A DNA stretch of 58,188 nucleotides, from the NCBI RefSeq assembly GCF_022347985.1, contig NZ_JAKRFQ010000003.1, forward strand, positions 1 through 58,188. Direction: 5' to 3'. Below, in pieces: positions 43,788 to 54,852 of the stretch. Each line of letters begins with the position of its first letter. Position 1 is the stretch's first letter. This DNA is from Photobacterium sp. OFAV2-7. Lineage in GTDB: Bacteria > Pseudomonadota > Gammaproteobacteria > Enterobacterales > Vibrionaceae. The notes under the pieces were generated by a model that was not told where the DNA came from, ran no database searches, and worked only from the letters and a program-made list of their open reading frames with translations. Made by a program: the position numbers and the translations under genes.

Positions 43788-44498
43788 TTAGATAAAGGCA
43801 AACGCGTCGGCAAACATACGATCGCGCTCGGCGCCTTTCTCTGCCGTAAACTGCTCTCGCGCAGCTCCGGCCATCTCAAAGCGACCACACAGGTAGATGT
43901 CGTAAGCCGACAGGCTGATAAAGTCATTGTCGACCGCTTCCAGCACATTGCCTACCTTGCCCTGCCAGTTCTCCGGGGCAGTTTCGACCACAGGCACATA
44001 CGTCAGGTTGCTGTGTTCCTTAGCCAGCGCCTCAAGCTCATCATGTGCATACAGCTGACAGGCATCACGGCCGCCCCAGTAGACGAAAATTGGCTGACTC
44101 ACACCGCGGCTCAGGCAGTTATCCAGAATACTGCGCACGTAAGAGAATCCGGTACCACCGGCAATCATCAACAACGGCTTGTCGCTGTCTTCGCGTACCC
44201 AGGCCTCGCCATGCGGGGCTTCAATCTCGAAGGATTGGCCATTTTCAAGCGCAGCCTTCATCGCATCAACCACTTCAATCGCATACGGGTTATGCTCGGC
44301 AGCGCCAATATGCAGTTCCAGTTCGCCCTCACGGCACGGGCTGCTGGCAATAGAAAACGGACGCTTGTCTTTCTCGCCCATCACGGCCAACAGGTACTGA
44401 CCCGCTTTGAATTCAAGTTTTTGCTCTGGCTGAAGCAGAATACGGTAGGTATTGCACGCGAGCGATTCAACTGACTTTACTTCACATTTAATAGACAT
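43788..44498 (-). CDS. fre: NAD(P)H-flavin reductase
   Basis: A 236-residue ferredoxin-NADP reductase-like enzyme reducing free flavins with NAD(P)[10 protein letters not shown] (about 46-54) is the flavin-binding RxxS segment, [15 protein letters not shown] the pyridine-nucleotide site, and [15 protein letters not shown] the C-terminal CG motif. ATG at 44498 follows AGGAAAA. It is 9 bp after a small ferredoxin gene and after ubiD, the ubiD-fre linkage known in enterics and Vibrio; FMNH2 is needed to make the prenyl-FMN of UbiD. Confidence 0.96.
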   Translation of the reverse strand: MSIKCEVKSVESLACNTYRILLQPEQKLEFKAGQYLLAVMGEKDKRPFSIASSPCREGELELHIGAAEHNPYAIEVVDAMKAALENGQSFEIEAPHGEAWVREDSDKPLLMIAGGTGFSYVRSILDNCLSRGVSQPIFVYWGGRDACQLYAHDELEALAKEHSNLTYVPVVETAPENWQGKVGNVLEAVDNDFISLSAYDIYLCGRFEMAGAAREQFTAEKGAERDRMFADAFAFI

Positions 44499-44507
44499 TG
44501 TTTTCCT

Positions 44508-44771
44508 CTAGTCTAACTCTAATACCAAGTCACTTTTGGCTGTGGCCTGACAGGTAAAGATCCAACCTTCGGCTTGCTCTTTCTCAGTAAGCATAGGCTC
44601 AAGCTGGTAACTTATCTCGCCAGATAGCTTGCGACACAGACACATGGCACATGCCCCGACCTGACACCGGTTAGGAAAAGCGACACCTGCGTTGAGCGCA
44701 GCCTGCAAGACAGTTTCCCGCTCATCGGCAGTAAACGTAATATCATGAGGCAACAGGCGTACTTGGTGCAT
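44508..44771 (-). CDS. Plant-type [2Fe-2S] ferredoxin
   Basis: An 87-residue ferredoxin. The cluster ligands are C36, C41 and C44 in RCQVGACAMCLC, and C74 in WIFTC. It begins MHQVRLLPHDITFTADERE. It is 9 bp from fre on the same strand, so electron transfer between the two proteins is plausible; together they resemble the ferredoxin and reductase halves of multicomponent oxygenase reductases. ATG at 44771. Confidence 0.93.
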   Translation of the reverse strand: MHQVRLLPHDITFTADERETVLQAALNAGVAFPNRCQVGACAMCLCRKLSGEISYQLEPMLTEKEQAEGWIFTCQATAKSDLVLELD

Positions 44772-44821
44772 ATTATTACTCTCAAAGCGGCTAACTCCCG
44801 CTAGCCACTCATTTTCTTGGG

Positions 44822-46681
44822 TTATTTCAGAATACCCAGCTCATCCCAGATAGCATCGACTCTGGCAACGATTTCCGGGTCTTTGCTGATAGAGGTCCCC
44901 CACTCGCGATCCGTCTCGTCCGGCAGCTTATTGGTGGCATCCATCCCCATTCTCGAGCCTGAAGGCACGCTGTCGATAAGCAAAGTATCACGGCTTGGAT
45001 CCATCCGGGTCGTGACCGCCCAGATGACATCATTCCAATCACGAACATTGACATCATCATCGCAGGCTATCACGAAGCGGGGATCGGTAAACTTTTCCAA
45101 CAATGCCCAGACACCATCCATAACTCGCAGGGCCTGACCGGCCGTCTCTTTGCGAAGACTCACGATAGCCATTTTGCTGACATCGGCTTCCGGCGGCAGA
45201 TAGACATCGACGATCTCAGGATACTCCTGCATTAAAGCGGTGATACCCGCTTCGATATCGAAACTGCCATCAAACGGACGCTGTTCTGCAGACGAGTTAG
45301 CCGCTTCGGCCTCCCATTTGATGGTGGCATCCAGTCCCATTTTCGAGCCGAGACCGACTACCGGCGAGGCAAAGTCCAGCGAGTCGATCGGAGTATGCTC
45401 GATCATCACCGTATCACGCGCCGGCTCCATACGGGTCGTCATCGCCTGAATCACACTGCTCCAATCCCGGGCGTTGACATCCTCGTCGCAGACAATCACA
45501 AACTTGGTATACATGAACTGGCGCAGGAACGACCACACACCCATCATCACCCGTTTGGCATGCCCCGGGTACTGCTTCTTCATGGTAACGACCGCCATCC
45601 GGTATGAACACCCTTCCGGTGGCAGGTAGAAATCAACAATTTCCGGGAACTGCTTTTGCAAGATAGGCACAAACACTTCGTTCAGTGCCACCCCCAGTAC
45701 CGCGGGCTCGTCGGGCGGACGACCGGTATAGGTACTGTGGTAAATAGGGTCATTACGCATTGTAACGTGCGTGATCGTGAACACGTGGTGACGCTCGACC
45801 TCGTTGTAGTAACCGGTGTGATCGCCATACGGCCCCTCATCGGCAAATTCATCAGGATCGATGTAGCCTTCCAGCACAATCTCGGCACTGGCCGGCACTT
45901 CCAGATCATTGCTGATGCTTTTCACCACTTCTGTTTTGCTGCCCCGCAGCAAGCCGGCAAAGGCGTACTCAGACAAGGTATCAGGTACCGGGGTCACCGC
46001 GCCCAGAATGGTAGCCGGATCAGCCCCGAAGGCCACGGATACCGGGAAAGGCTTACCGGGGTGCGCTTCCATCCAGTCACGCAGATCCAGCGCCCCGCCA
46101 CGATGGGCCAGCCAGCGCATGATGATCTTGTTCTTGCCCAGCTTTTGCTGGCGGTAAATCCCCAGGTTCTGGCGTTTCTTGTTCGGCCCCCGGGTCACCG
46201 TCAGCCCCCAGGTCAGTAACGGGGCAACGTCACCCGGCCAGCAGCTCATCACAGGAATTTTATCCAGATCCACTGCATCGCCTTCCCAAACCACCTGCTG
46301 GCAAGGCGCTTTGCGTAGCCGTTTGGCCGGCATATTCAACACTTGCCTGAACACAGGAAGCTTATCGATGGCATCACGAAATCCGCGTGGCGGCTCAGGC
46401 TCTTTCAGGTAGGCCAGCAACTTGCCGACTTCACGCAGCTCTTTGACATCCTGCCGGCCCATTCCCATCGCCACCCGCCCGGGGGTGCCGAACAGGTTGC
46501 CCAATACCGGCATGCTATAGCCAACCGGGTTTTCAAACAGCAAGGCCGGACCGCCGGCACGTAGCGTACGGTCACAAATTTCTGTGATTTCCTGATCCGG
46601 ATCGACAGGCTGCTTAATTCGCTTCAGCTGGCCGATTTGCTCCAGATACGCAATATAGTCTCGCAGATCTTTGAATTTCAT
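44822..46681 (-). CDS. ubiD: UbiD family 3-polyprenyl-4-hydroxybenzoate decarboxylase, enlarged
   Basis: Prenyl-FMN-dependent decarboxylase of ubiquinone synthesis. The catalytic region [12 protein letters not shown] is at about 281-292. The protein has 619 residues against 497 in E. coli because the C-terminal domain is duplicated: a block at about 345-459 ([13 protein letters not shown] ... MGLDATIKW) recurs at about 487-595 ([13 protein letters not shown] ... MGMDATNKL). I start at ATG 46681 ([10 protein letters not shown]), as in E. coli; the frame from 46753 adds 24 residues. It precedes the ferredoxin and fre genes, probably in one operon. Confidence 0.95.
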   Translation of the reverse strand: MKFKDLRDYIAYLEQIGQLKRIKQPVDPDQEITEICDRTLRAGGPALLFENPVGYSMPVLGNLFGTPGRVAMGMGRQDVKELREVGKLLAYLKEPEPPRGFRDAIDKLPVFRQVLNMPAKRLRKAPCQQVVWEGDAVDLDKIPVMSCWPGDVAPLLTWGLTVTRGPNKKRQNLGIYRQQKLGKNKIIMRWLAHRGGALDLRDWMEAHPGKPFPVSVAFGADPATILGAVTPVPDTLSEYAFAGLLRGSKTEVVKSISNDLEVPASAEIVLEGYIDPDEFADEGPYGDHTGYYNEVERHHVFTITHVTMRNDPIYHSTYTGRPPDEPAVLGVALNEVFVPILQKQFPEIVDFYLPPEGCSYRMAVVTMKKQYPGHAKRVMMGVWSFLRQFMYTKFVIVCDEDVNARDWSSVIQAMTTRMEPARDTVMIEHTPIDSLDFASPVVGLGSKMGLDATIKWEAEAANSSAEQRPFDGSFDIEAGITALMQEYPEIVDVYLPPEADVSKMAIVSLRKETAGQALRVMDGVWALLEKFTDPRFVIACDDDVNVRDWNDVIWAVTTRMDPSRDTLLIDSVPSGSRMGMDATNKLPDETDREWGTSISKDPEIVARVDAIWDELGILK

Positions 46682-46818
46682 AGGCTCAATGCTATCCACT
46701 ATCCAAAAGGCATCAAATCCCGATCTGGTCACCTTACCAGCCGGGATCTGCAATTAAAGTGGCAACATTATAACGAGTTGTTAACTTGAACACACTGGAA
46801 AATCAGTGAACTGGGGTA

Positions 46819-47814
46819 TCAGGGCAATTTCGCCATCGCTGCCTTGAAGTTGTTTTTGACCACTTGGTTGCGGCTGTCAGAAGCCAGTTTTTCCAGCCAC
46901 TGCACGTAACCTTGCTGAGCCAGCTCATAAGCCACCATCTCGCCGTCATCCACTTCATCCAGCTTCTCTCGCAGAAACTCCCTGGCCTCAACCGGCAGAG
47001 GTTTGAGAGTCACGAGGGCTTTGTAGGCGACAGGCTTCAGGGAAGGGTTCATCGTTGCGGCCATCAATTGCTTAACCGCGGCCGGTGCAGGAGCCAAATC
47101 GGCCAGCCGGTTCACCTCTGCCAGGCTATATCGGTCCGTTCGGCGAAGCCATAACAGGTGATACATTTGCTCGTCACCGGAAACCGCCGCCAACCGGGCG
47201 ATAACCCCATTATCCGGCAGCCACATCAGCTTGCTGTCAGAGGTAAACTGACTCACCAACTGCGCGACCGCTTGCTCGGAAAGCTCCGGAAGGTGTTTCA
47301 GAAAGAGATCCCGGCGTTTCTTCTGGCTGCGCAAATCCCCGGTCAGCCAGTTAGACAATACCAAGTCGCCAGACTCGGCATCACGAACCATCTCCTGCGC
47401 CAGTAAGATCTGCTGCCACTCCATCACCAGGCTACGAGCCTGGGCACCATAATGAAAGGCTGACTGGGTAACAAGGTAGCCATCACCCTGCTCAACCACG
47501 GTAAAGGCAGGCTTTCGCTCAGCCTGCGCCTGGAGCCAGGTGGCCTTTGCCTGATCCAGCTCGCCGCTATCGAGCGCATGCTGCACCAGCTGGGCACGCA
47601 CCGCCTCCTGCTGCAGCAGGGCCAGTTGGGAAAGATTAAACTCCAGAGCGCGAAAGTCACTCCGGTCATAGAGGGTTGTCAGGGCCGCTACCCGGGTTTG
47701 TACCTGGGGCGAAGCAGCCACCTGTTTCACTTCCTGCTTCGAAACTTCAACGGCGGCGGCAGGTTTCAGGCCGCTCGCCAGAAGTAACAACAGCATGCAC
47801 CATCCTTGTCGCAT
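46819..47814 (-). CDS. Secreted alpha-helical protein of unknown function
   Basis: A 331-residue protein with a signal peptide (MRQGWCMLLLLLASGLKPAAAVE; cleavage probably after AAA) and then almost only predicted helix, rich in Ala, Leu, Gln and Glu. Helical-repeat character is suggested by segments such as LSQLALLQQEAVRAQLVQHA and the C-terminal YELAQQGYVQWLEKLA. I recognise no family. GGAGG stands just before the ATG, so translation should be strong. It lies between rho and ubiD on their strand, with 137 bp before ubiD and its own spacer from rho. Confidence 0.8.
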   Translation of the reverse strand: MRQGWCMLLLLLASGLKPAAAVEVSKQEVKQVAASPQVQTRVAALTTLYDRSDFRALEFNLSQLALLQQEAVRAQLVQHALDSGELDQAKATWLQAQAERKPAFTVVEQGDGYLVTQSAFHYGAQARSLVMEWQQILLAQEMVRDAESGDLVLSNWLTGDLRSQKKRRDLFLKHLPELSEQAVAQLVSQFTSDSKLMWLPDNGVIARLAAVSGDEQMYHLLWLRRTDRYSLAEVNRLADLAPAPAAVKQLMAATMNPSLKPVAYKALVTLKPLPVEAREFLREKLDEVDDGEMVAYELAQQGYVQWLEKLASDSRNQVVKNNFKAAMAKLP

Positions 47815-47990
47815 GTCACCTCCTCACGGTGAAGAACGCATTCCTTGCTAGGCGCTGCAGCCTGCTCACCTTCCTGGTGCACAATCAGCTGCGAAGCCAG
47901 CGCCTACAGTACCTCAATACAGTGATCAGCATCCACAATGAAATGTAATCGAATACTGTTTGATAGGATTATGCAGGATCTCTGCCCAAT

Positions 47991-48017
47991 AAAAAACGCC
48001 ACACAAGGTGGCGTTTC
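47991..48017 (-). terminator. Terminator of rho
   Basis: Stem AAACGCCAC/GTGGCGTTT with a short loop ACAAG-type apex; the minus exit is a T6 run. It lies 30 bp after the rho stop. Confidence 0.9.
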
Positions 48018-48046
48018 AGAAAACTGTGAGTTAGGCAGCTAAATTA

Positions 48047-49309
48047 TTACTTCTGACGGCGCATCGCGTCAAAGAACTCGTCGTTGGTCTTGGTCATCGA
48101 CAGTTTGTCGATCAAGAATTCCATGCTGTCTGTTTCACTCATCGGGTGAACAATCTTACGCAGGATCCACATCTTCTGTAGCTCATCCGCTTTCGCCAGT
48201 AGCTCTTCACGACGGGTGCCAGAGCGGTTGAAGTCAATCGCAGGGAAGACACGCTTCTCGGCAATCTTACGTGACAGGTGCAATTCCATGTTACCTGTAC
48301 CCTTGAACTCTTCGTAGATAACTTCATCCATCTTAGAACCGGTATCAACCAGCGCGGTTGCGATGATAGTCAGGCTGCCGCCTTCCTCAACGTTACGTGC
48401 TGCACCGAAGAAGCGCTTAGGACGATGCAGGGCGTTTGCATCAACACCACCTGTCAGTACCTTACCAGATGAAGGCACCACTGTGTTGTAGGCACGCGCC
48501 AGACGGGTAATCGAGTCAAGTAGGATAACCACGTCTTTCTTGTGTTCAACCAGACGCTTCGCCTTCTCGATAACCATTTCTGCCACTTGTACGTGGCGAG
48601 ATGCCGGCTCATCGAACGTAGAGGCAACCACTTCACCCTTAACCAGACGCTGCATCTCGGTCACTTCTTCCGGACGTTCGTCGATTAGCAGTACCATCAG
48701 CTCACACTCAGGGTGGTTGTAGGCAATGCTCTGGGCAATGTTCTGCAACAACATGGTTTTACCCGCTTTAGGCGGTGCCACGATGAGACCACGCTGACCT
48801 TTACCGATTGGTGACGCCAGATCAAGAACACGGGCCGTAATATCTTCCGTCGAACCGTTACCACGTTCCATACGCATACGATCATTGGCATGCAGCGGAG
48901 TCAGGTTTTCAAACAGGATCTTGTTACGGGCATTGTCAGGCTTGTCGTGGTTAACTTCGTTGACTTTCAGCAGGGCAAAATAACGCTCGCCATCTTTCGG
49001 AGGACGGATCTTCCCGGCAATGGTATCACCAGTACGTAGGTTGAATCGGCGGATTTGGCTAGGAGATACGTAGATGTCGTCAGGGCCGGCAAGGTAAGAG
49101 CTGTCTGCAGAGCGAAGGAAGCCGAAGCCATCTTGAAGGATCTCTAGAACACCATCGCCAAAAATGTCCTCACCACTTTTTGCGTGCTGCTTGAGAATAG
49201 AAAAGATGATGTCTTGTTTTCTCAAACGCGCCAGGTTTTCTAACCCTAAGCTTTCGCCAAGCGCAACCAACTTCGAAATAGGTTGGTTTTTCAGTTCTGT
49301 AAGATTCAT
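48047..49309 (-). CDS. rho: Transcription termination factor Rho
   Basis: Hexameric RNA helicase ending transcription. The N-terminal domain begins [19 protein letters not shown], followed by the RNA-binding fold [19 protein letters not shown], Walker [16 protein letters not shown], the Q-loop/Walker [17 protein letters not shown] and the R-loop [18 protein letters not shown] take ATG 49309, giving 420 residues against 419 in E. coli; the frame from 49333 adds eight. The 198-bp leader after trxA contains a 12-bp hairpin. Confidence 0.98.
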   Translation of the reverse strand: MNLTELKNQPISKLVALGESLGLENLARLRKQDIIFSILKQHAKSGEDIFGDGVLEILQDGFGFLRSADSSYLAGPDDIYVSPSQIRRFNLRTGDTIAGKIRPPKDGERYFALLKVNEVNHDKPDNARNKILFENLTPLHANDRMRMERGNGSTEDITARVLDLASPIGKGQRGLIVAPPKAGKTMLLQNIAQSIAYNHPECELMVLLIDERPEEVTEMQRLVKGEVVASTFDEPASRHVQVAEMVIEKAKRLVEHKKDVVILLDSITRLARAYNTVVPSSGKVLTGGVDANALHRPKRFFGAARNVEEGGSLTIIATALVDTGSKMDEVIYEEFKGTGNMELHLSRKIAEKRVFPAIDFNRSGTRREELLAKADELQKMWILRKIVHPMSETDSMEFLIDKLSMTKTNDEFFDAMRRQK

Positions 49310-49460
49310 AGTGGTGGGTTTCTTGTCAGTCAAAATCGGGGTTCTATGTTAGTTGAGATAGTGTTGACCAATGGGGCTGGTCAAGGAATGAACAAATATA
49401 CAATTTACGTGCAATAAGTTAGCACTAAACACGCCATCCGTCTAGCATAGTCGGAAGTCA

Positions 49461-49492
49461 AACCATGCACAACCGAGAAATTGCGCACGGTT
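49461..49492 (-). other. Hairpin in the trxA-rho leader
   Basis: In minus-strand RNA, AACCGUGCGCAA pairs over 12 bp with UUGUGCAUGGUU (two G-U pairs) around an eight-base loop. It begins 15 bp after the trxA stop and has no U-run. It may protect the trxA 3' end or belong to the rho leader that is autoregulated by attenuation in E. coli. Confidence 0.6.
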
Positions 49493-49507
49493 CGGGCAAG
49501 AAGCTGC

Positions 49508-49834
49508 TTACAGATTCGCGTCCAGGAACTCTTTAAGCTGGCTCTTCGATAGCGCACCTACCTTGGTAGCTGCCACACCGCCGTCTTTAAACAGCAGCAG
49601 TGTCGGAATACCGCGGATACCAAATTTAGGCGGCGTACCAGCATTCTGATCGATATTCAGTTTACCGATCGTCAGCTTGCCTTCGTATTCGTCCGCGATT
49701 TCGTCAAGAATTGGGGCAATCATTTTACAAGGGCCACACCATTCTGCCCAAAAATCGACTAATACAGGGCCCGCAGCGTTAATCACGTCGTTATCAAAAC
49801 TTGCGTCTGTCAGCTGCACAATCTTGTCGCTCAT
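49508..49834 (-). CDS. trxA: Thioredoxin 1
   Basis: A 108-residue thiol-disulfide reductase. The active site WCGPC has C33 and C36; the cis-proline loop is GIPTLLLF. It starts [13 protein letters not shown] at ATG 49834 after GGAGTGG; four extra codons upstream are unlikely. It is divergent from rhlB and upstream of rho, the E. coli order rhlB-trxA-rho. Confidence 0.98.
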   Translation of the reverse strand: MSDKIVQLTDASFDNDVINAAGPVLVDFWAEWCGPCKMIAPILDEIADEYEGKLTIGKLNIDQNAGTPPKFGIRGIPTLLLFKDGGVAATKVGALSKSQLKEFLDANL

Positions 49835-49947
49835 CTTCCACTCCAATGGTTGATTTTGTTGGCTGATTTCATTTTAACCAGCAAATCGATGCTCTATTTG
49901 AATGGAATCCGTTTCGTATTGCAACCCTAAGCTGATATTCTATACGA

Positions 49948-51249
49948 ATGAAGACGACTCACATCACAGAGCAGAAATTTGCCGACCTGGGGTTAGCCCC
50001 TCAGGTTTTACAAGGATTGGAAGCCAAAGGTTTCCATAATTGTACGCCGATCCAGGCGCTGGCATTGCCGGTAGTGCTCACCGGCCGAGACATTGCAGGT
50101 CAGGCTCAGACTGGTACAGGGAAAACCCTGGCCTTCCTGACTGCGACTTTTAACTACTTGCTGCTAAACCCGGCAGCGGAGGATCGCAAAACCAACCATC
50201 CCCGTGCCATCATTATGGCACCTACACGCGAACTGGCAATCCAGATTTACAACGATGCCAAACCGTTGCTTGAAAGCACTGGCCTGAAAGCCGGTCTTGC
50301 CTATGGCGGTGAAGCGTACGAAAAGCAGCAAAAAACACTGGAAGCCGGTGTGGATATCCTGATCGGTACCTGTGGCCGTATCATCGATTTCTACAAACAG
50401 CGCGTGATTGATCTGCGCTCGATTCAGGTTGTTGTACTTGACGAAGCCGACCGTATGTTCGATCTGGGCTTTATCAAAGACATTCGCTTCTTGTTCCGTC
50501 GTATGCCGGCACCAAAGGCACGCCTGAACATGCTGTTCTCGGCTACCTTGTCATACCGGGTAAAAGAGCTGGCGTTTGAGCATATGAACAATCCTGAAAG
50601 CGTGATTGTCGAGCCAGAGCAAAAGACAGGACACCGAATTCAGGAAGAACTGTTCTATCCGTCAAATCAGGACAAAATGTGTCTGCTACAGACCCTGATT
50701 GAAGAAGAGTGGCCAGATCGTGCCATCATTTTTGCCAACACCAAACACCGCTGTGAAGATATCTGGGCGCATCTGGCAGCCGACAAGCACCGCGTAGGCC
50801 TGCTGACCGGCGATGTACCGCAGAAAAAACGTGTCCGTATTCTGGAGCAGTTCACCCAGGGTGAAGTGGATATCCTGGTTGCAACCGATGTCGCCGCCCG
50901 AGGCCTTCATATCCCTCAGGTAACGCACGTATTCAACTACGATCTGCCTGACGATGCAGAAGATTATGTCCACCGTATTGGCCGTACAGGCCGTGCCGGT
51001 GCCAGCGGTCACTCAATCAGCTTTGCCTGTGAGCAATATGCGATTAACCTGCCGGCTATCGAGACCTATATCGAGCATGCGATCCCGCTATCCAAATACG
51101 ATGGCGATGCCCTGCTGGACGATTTGCCAGCGCCGGTAAGCATCCCGCGTTCACCACGCCAGGGCGGAAACCGTCGCAATAATTCATCTCGTCAGGGCCA
51201 GTCGCGCCAACGTAACCGTCGCCGCCCGCAGCACCAAAAACAACAGTAA
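49948..51249 (+). CDS. rhlB: ATP-dependent RNA helicase, degradosome DEAD-box protein
   Basis: A 433-residue DEAD-box helicase that feeds structured RNA to PNPase in the RNase E degradosome. Motifs in order: Q-motif [22 protein letters not shown], Ia [43 protein letters not shown] and [11 protein letters not shown] basic, Gln/Arg-rich C-terminal tail (about 400-433) follows. Divergent from trxA; gppA starts 3 bp after its stop. Confidence 0.97.
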   Translation: MKTTHITEQKFADLGLAPQVLQGLEAKGFHNCTPIQALALPVVLTGRDIAGQAQTGTGKTLAFLTATFNYLLLNPAAEDRKTNHPRAIIMAPTRELAIQIYNDAKPLLESTGLKAGLAYGGEAYEKQQKTLEAGVDILIGTCGRIIDFYKQRVIDLRSIQVVVLDEADRMFDLGFIKDIRFLFRRMPAPKARLNMLFSATLSYRVKELAFEHMNNPESVIVEPEQKTGHRIQEELFYPSNQDKMCLLQTLIEEEWPDRAIIFANTKHRCEDIWAHLAADKHRVGLLTGDVPQKKRVRILEQFTQGEVDILVATDVAARGLHIPQVTHVFNYDLPDDAEDYVHRIGRTGRAGASGHSISFACEQYAINLPAIETYIEHAIPLSKYDGDALLDDLPAPVSIPRSPRQGGNRRNNSSRQGQSRQRNRRRPQHQKQQ

Positions 51250-51252
51250 GAT

Positions 51253-52749
51253 ATGTCTATGGAAAGAACAGTATCACCTCTGTACGCCGCGATAGATTTG
51301 GGGTCGAACAGTTTTCATATGTGGATTGTGCGGGAAGTCACCGGCAGTGTGCAGACACTGGCCAAGATCAAGCGCAAGGTCCGCCTCGCTGCAGGTCTCA
51401 ACAGCCAGAACGAGCTGAGTGAAGAAGCCATGCAGCGCGGATGGGACTGCCTGAGCCTGTTTGCAGAAAGACTGCAGGACATCCCCGACGACAACATCCG
51501 CATCGTCGGCACAGCTGCGCTGCGTACGGCCATAAACTCAGATACTTTTCTTTCTCAGGCCAAAGATATTCTTGGCCATAGCATCGAAATCATTCCCGGT
51601 GAGGAAGAAGCCAGGATTATCTACCAGGGGGTCGCCCACACCTCAGGCGGGTGCGGCAAACGCCTGGTAGTTGATATCGGCGGTGCCAGCACCGAGGTTA
51701 TTATCGGTGAAGGTTTTGACGCCAGTGCCCTAACCAGCCTGAAGATCGGCTGTGTTACCTGGCTAGAGCGCTACTTCAAAGATCGTTACCTGACGGCAGA
51801 AAACTTCGACGCGGCAATCAACGCGGCAAAACAGGCGATTGAGCCAATCGTCGAGTCCTACCACGAGCTAGGCTGGGACACCTGTGTCGGGGCCAGCGGT
51901 ACCGTTCAGGCACTGCAGGAAATCATGCTGGCCCAGGGGATGGATGAAATCATCACCCTGCAGAAACTCAAGCGTATGCAGCGTCAGGCCATGCAATACG
52001 AACGCCTGGAAGATCTAGATATCGAAGGACTGACCCTGGAGCGCGCCCTGGTGTTCCCTAGCGGTCTGTCAATCCTGATAGCGATTTTCGAGTCACTGAA
52101 TATCCAGTCGATGACCCTGGCCGGCGGTGCCCTGCGTGAAGGTATGGTTTACGAGATGATGAGCCAGATGCGCCATCATGATGTTCGTGAACGCACCTTA
52201 TTGAGCCTTCAGTCACGCTTCCAGCTCGATAGCCAGCATGCCGATGCCGTTGCTCATATAGCCCTATCGCTCCTTGGCAGCTGCGAGCAGGCATGGCAGC
52301 TAGAGCCACAGGCCAAATACCTGCTCAATGCCAGTGCCACCCTGCACGAGATTGGTACCAGTATCGAGTTCAAGAAAAGTGGTGACCACGCCGCCTACCT
52401 CATCAACAACATCGATCTACCCGGTTTTACCCGCGCCCAGAAGCACCTGATCGCCGAGCTGCTACGCCGCTTCCGTGAACAACTTACCAGTTTACCGGAA
52501 CAGCATGCCCTCTCGGCCCAAAGTGCTGCACGGATCCTGCGCCTGCTACGTCTGGCCGTGATCCTGTGTCACCGTCGCGACCATAACCACCAGCCACCGT
52601 TTACCCTGGCCGTCGATGACAACACATTGACCCTGACTCTGCCTGCACGTTGGCTCGGCACCAACCCGCTGACCAAGGCAGAGTTACAGCAAGAAGCGGT
52701 TCGCCAGACAGACATGGGCTGGCCGCTGGTTATTGACGAAAGCGAGTAA
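51253..52749 (+). CDS. gppA: Guanosine-5'-triphosphate,3'-diphosphate pyrophosphatase
   Basis: A 498-residue Ppx/GppA phosphatase converting pppGpp to ppGpp in the stringent response. The actin-like ATPase-fold motifs are [43 protein letters not shown] and [13 protein letters not shown]-terminal HD-like helical domain starts at about 320 ([20 protein letters not shown]). The 3-bp gap to rhlB indicates an operon, as in E. coli. A terminator follows. Confidence 0.96.
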   Translation: MSMERTVSPLYAAIDLGSNSFHMWIVREVTGSVQTLAKIKRKVRLAAGLNSQNELSEEAMQRGWDCLSLFAERLQDIPDDNIRIVGTAALRTAINSDTFLSQAKDILGHSIEIIPGEEEARIIYQGVAHTSGGCGKRLVVDIGGASTEVIIGEGFDASALTSLKIGCVTWLERYFKDRYLTAENFDAAINAAKQAIEPIVESYHELGWDTCVGASGTVQALQEIMLAQGMDEIITLQKLKRMQRQAMQYERLEDLDIEGLTLERALVFPSGLSILIAIFESLNIQSMTLAGGALREGMVYEMMSQMRHHDVRERTLLSLQSRFQLDSQHADAVAHIALSLLGSCEQAWQLEPQAKYLLNASATLHEIGTSIEFKKSGDHAAYLINNIDLPGFTRAQKHLIAELLRRFREQLTSLPEQHALSAQSAARILRLLRLAVILCHRRDHNHQPPFTLAVDDNTLTLTLPARWLGTNPLTKAELQQEAVRQTDMGWPLVIDESE

Positions 52750-52776
52750 AACCACACAGCAACAAACCGTTCGATC

Positions 52777-52804
52777 AAAAAAGGCTCCCCAGGGAGCCTT
52801 TTTT
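52777..52804. terminator. Convergent terminator, gppA and prlC
   Basis: A 7-bp core GGCTCCC/GGGAGCC extended by A6 and T6 tracts lies between the gppA and prlC stops and should work both ways. Confidence 0.92.
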
Positions 52805-52809
52805 ATTTA

Positions 52810-54852
52810 TTATCCGGTGATGCCAGAATGACGGAGTAAAGCATCAATCTTCGGCTCCCGACCACGGAAGCGCTTGAACAATGCCATTGGCTCCTCGCTG
52901 CCGCCACGCTCGAGAATACAGTCAAGGAAATCGGCACCGGTCTCGGTGTTGAAAATCCCCTCTTCCTCGAAGCGCGAGTAGGCATCAGACGACAACACCT
53001 CAGCCCATAGGTAGCTGTAGTACCCGGCGCTGTAGCCACCGGCAAAGATATGGCTAAAGCTGTTCGGGAAGCGGCCCCATTCCGGACTTGGCACAACCGA
53101 TACCCGTGATTTGATATCTGCAAGAGTATCCAGCACCTGAGCACCGACTTCCGGATCGTAGTTGGTATACAGGGTAAAATCGAACAGGCCGAACTCCAGC
53201 TGGCGCAGGATGCCCATTGCCGACTGGAAGTTTTTAGCTTCCAGCATCTTGTCCAGCAGCTCTTTCGGCAGAGGCTCGCCGCTCTCATAATGACCGGAGA
53301 TAAAGGCCAGCGCTTCTTCTTCCCAGCACCAGTTTTCCAGGAACTGACTTGGCAGCTCAACCGCATCCCACGGCACGCCGTTGATACCGGATACAGCAGG
53401 CGCATCGACCTGGGTCAGCATATGGTGAATACCATGGCCCGTCTCGTGGAACAGGGTGACTACCTCGTCATGGGTAAACAAGGCTGGCTTGTCGCCAATC
53501 GGCTTGTTGAAGTTACAGGTCAGGTAGGCCACCGGCTTTTGCAGGCTGCCGTCGGTACAGGTACGGCGGACAATGCACTCGTCCATCCACGCTCCGCCAC
53601 GTTTGTGCTCGCGGGCATAGAGATCCAGATAGAAGCTGCCACGCAGCTCGCCCGACCCATCGAAGATATCGTAGAAGGCCACGCTATCATCCCAGACATC
53701 CACGCCGTCACGCGGTTTTACATCCATGCCGAAGACACGCTTCAGGACCTCGAACAGGCCCGAGACCACCTTGTGCTCAGGGAAATACGGACGTAGCTGC
53801 TCATCTGAAATGCTGTAGCGATGCTGTTTCAGCTGCTCGGCATAATAGGCGAAATCCCAAGGTTCCAGCGTTTCGGCACCAAACTCAGCGGCGGCGTAGT
53901 CACGCAGCTCGGCGACTTCACGCTCACCCTGCGGCTTGGCGCGGGTTGCCAGGTCATTCAAGAAACCCAGGACCTGATCCGGTGTTTCCGCCATCTTGGT
54001 CGCAAGTGATTTCTCGCTATAGGTGCTAAAGCCCAGCAGTCGCGCCAACTCATGGCTCAGCTTCAGCTTCTCCGCAATGATCTCGCTATTATCCCACTTG
54101 CCGGCATTCGGGCCACGATCAGAAGCGCGGGTCACAAACGCCTCATACATTTCCTGACGCAGCTCGCGGTTCTCACAGTAGGTCATCACCGGCAGGTAAG
54201 ACGGAATTTCCAGGGTAAACAAATAGCCTTTCTGATCTTTCGCCTCGGCTGCCGCCTGGGCTGCCTGCAGTGCAGACTCCGGCAGCCCGCCGAGCTCGTC
54301 GACATCAGTCACCAGTTTGCTCCAGCCCATTGTGGCATCAAGCACATTGTTGCTGAAGGTCGAGGCCAGTTCCGACAGGCGCTTGCTGATCTCGCCATAG
54401 CGGTGCTGGTCGGCCGCCGGCAGGCCGATACCCGACAGTTCGAACTCTCTTAAGGCATCTGTGATGGATTTTTGCTGCGCCTGCGTCAGCTGGTCAAAGC
54501 TCTCATCGGCTTTGATGGCCTTATACGCTTCATACAGACCTTTGTGCTGACCCACCCAGGTACCGTAGTCGGACAGAATCGGCAGGCAACTCTCATACGC
54601 CTCGCGCAGTTCGTTGCTATTTTTCACGGCATTCAGATGGCCAATTGGCGACCAGATCCGGCTCAGACGATCATCGGTTTCGGCCAGCGGGGCGCAAATC
54701 GTCTCCCAGCTTGGCGCTGCTTCATTTGCCAGTACCGACTCGACATGGGCACGGCAGTCGGCGATAGCCTGCTCAACAGCGGGCTTGATATGTTCAGGCT
54801 TGATCTGGGAGAACGGAGGCAGGTCCGTCATGGTTAATAATGGGTTCGACAT
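52810..54852 (-). CDS. prlC: Oligopeptidase A
   Basis: A 680-residue cytosolic M3 zinc metallopeptidase degrading signal peptides and short peptides. The zinc motif is HETGH at 469-473 (LFHETGHGIHHML) with the third ligand Glu downstream in LENWCWEEEAL. It begins MSNPLLTMTDLPPFSQIKPE. Length matches E. coli (680). ATG at 54852. It is divergent from rlmJ, the arrangement conserved in enterics and Vibrio. Confidence 0.98.
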   Translation of the reverse strand: MSNPLLTMTDLPPFSQIKPEHIKPAVEQAIADCRAHVESVLANEAAPSWETICAPLAETDDRLSRIWSPIGHLNAVKNSNELREAYESCLPILSDYGTWVGQHKGLYEAYKAIKADESFDQLTQAQQKSITDALREFELSGIGLPAADQHRYGEISKRLSELASTFSNNVLDATMGWSKLVTDVDELGGLPESALQAAQAAAEAKDQKGYLFTLEIPSYLPVMTYCENRELRQEMYEAFVTRASDRGPNAGKWDNSEIIAEKLKLSHELARLLGFSTYSEKSLATKMAETPDQVLGFLNDLATRAKPQGEREVAELRDYAAAEFGAETLEPWDFAYYAEQLKQHRYSISDEQLRPYFPEHKVVSGLFEVLKRVFGMDVKPRDGVDVWDDSVAFYDIFDGSGELRGSFYLDLYAREHKRGGAWMDECIVRRTCTDGSLQKPVAYLTCNFNKPIGDKPALFTHDEVVTLFHETGHGIHHMLTQVDAPAVSGINGVPWDAVELPSQFLENWCWEEEALAFISGHYESGEPLPKELLDKMLEAKNFQSAMGILRQLEFGLFDFTLYTNYDPEVGAQVLDTLADIKSRVSVVPSPEWGRFPNSFSHIFAGGYSAGYYSYLWAEVLSSDAYSRFEEEGIFNTETGADFLDCILERGGSEEPMALFKRFRGREPKIDALLRHSGITG

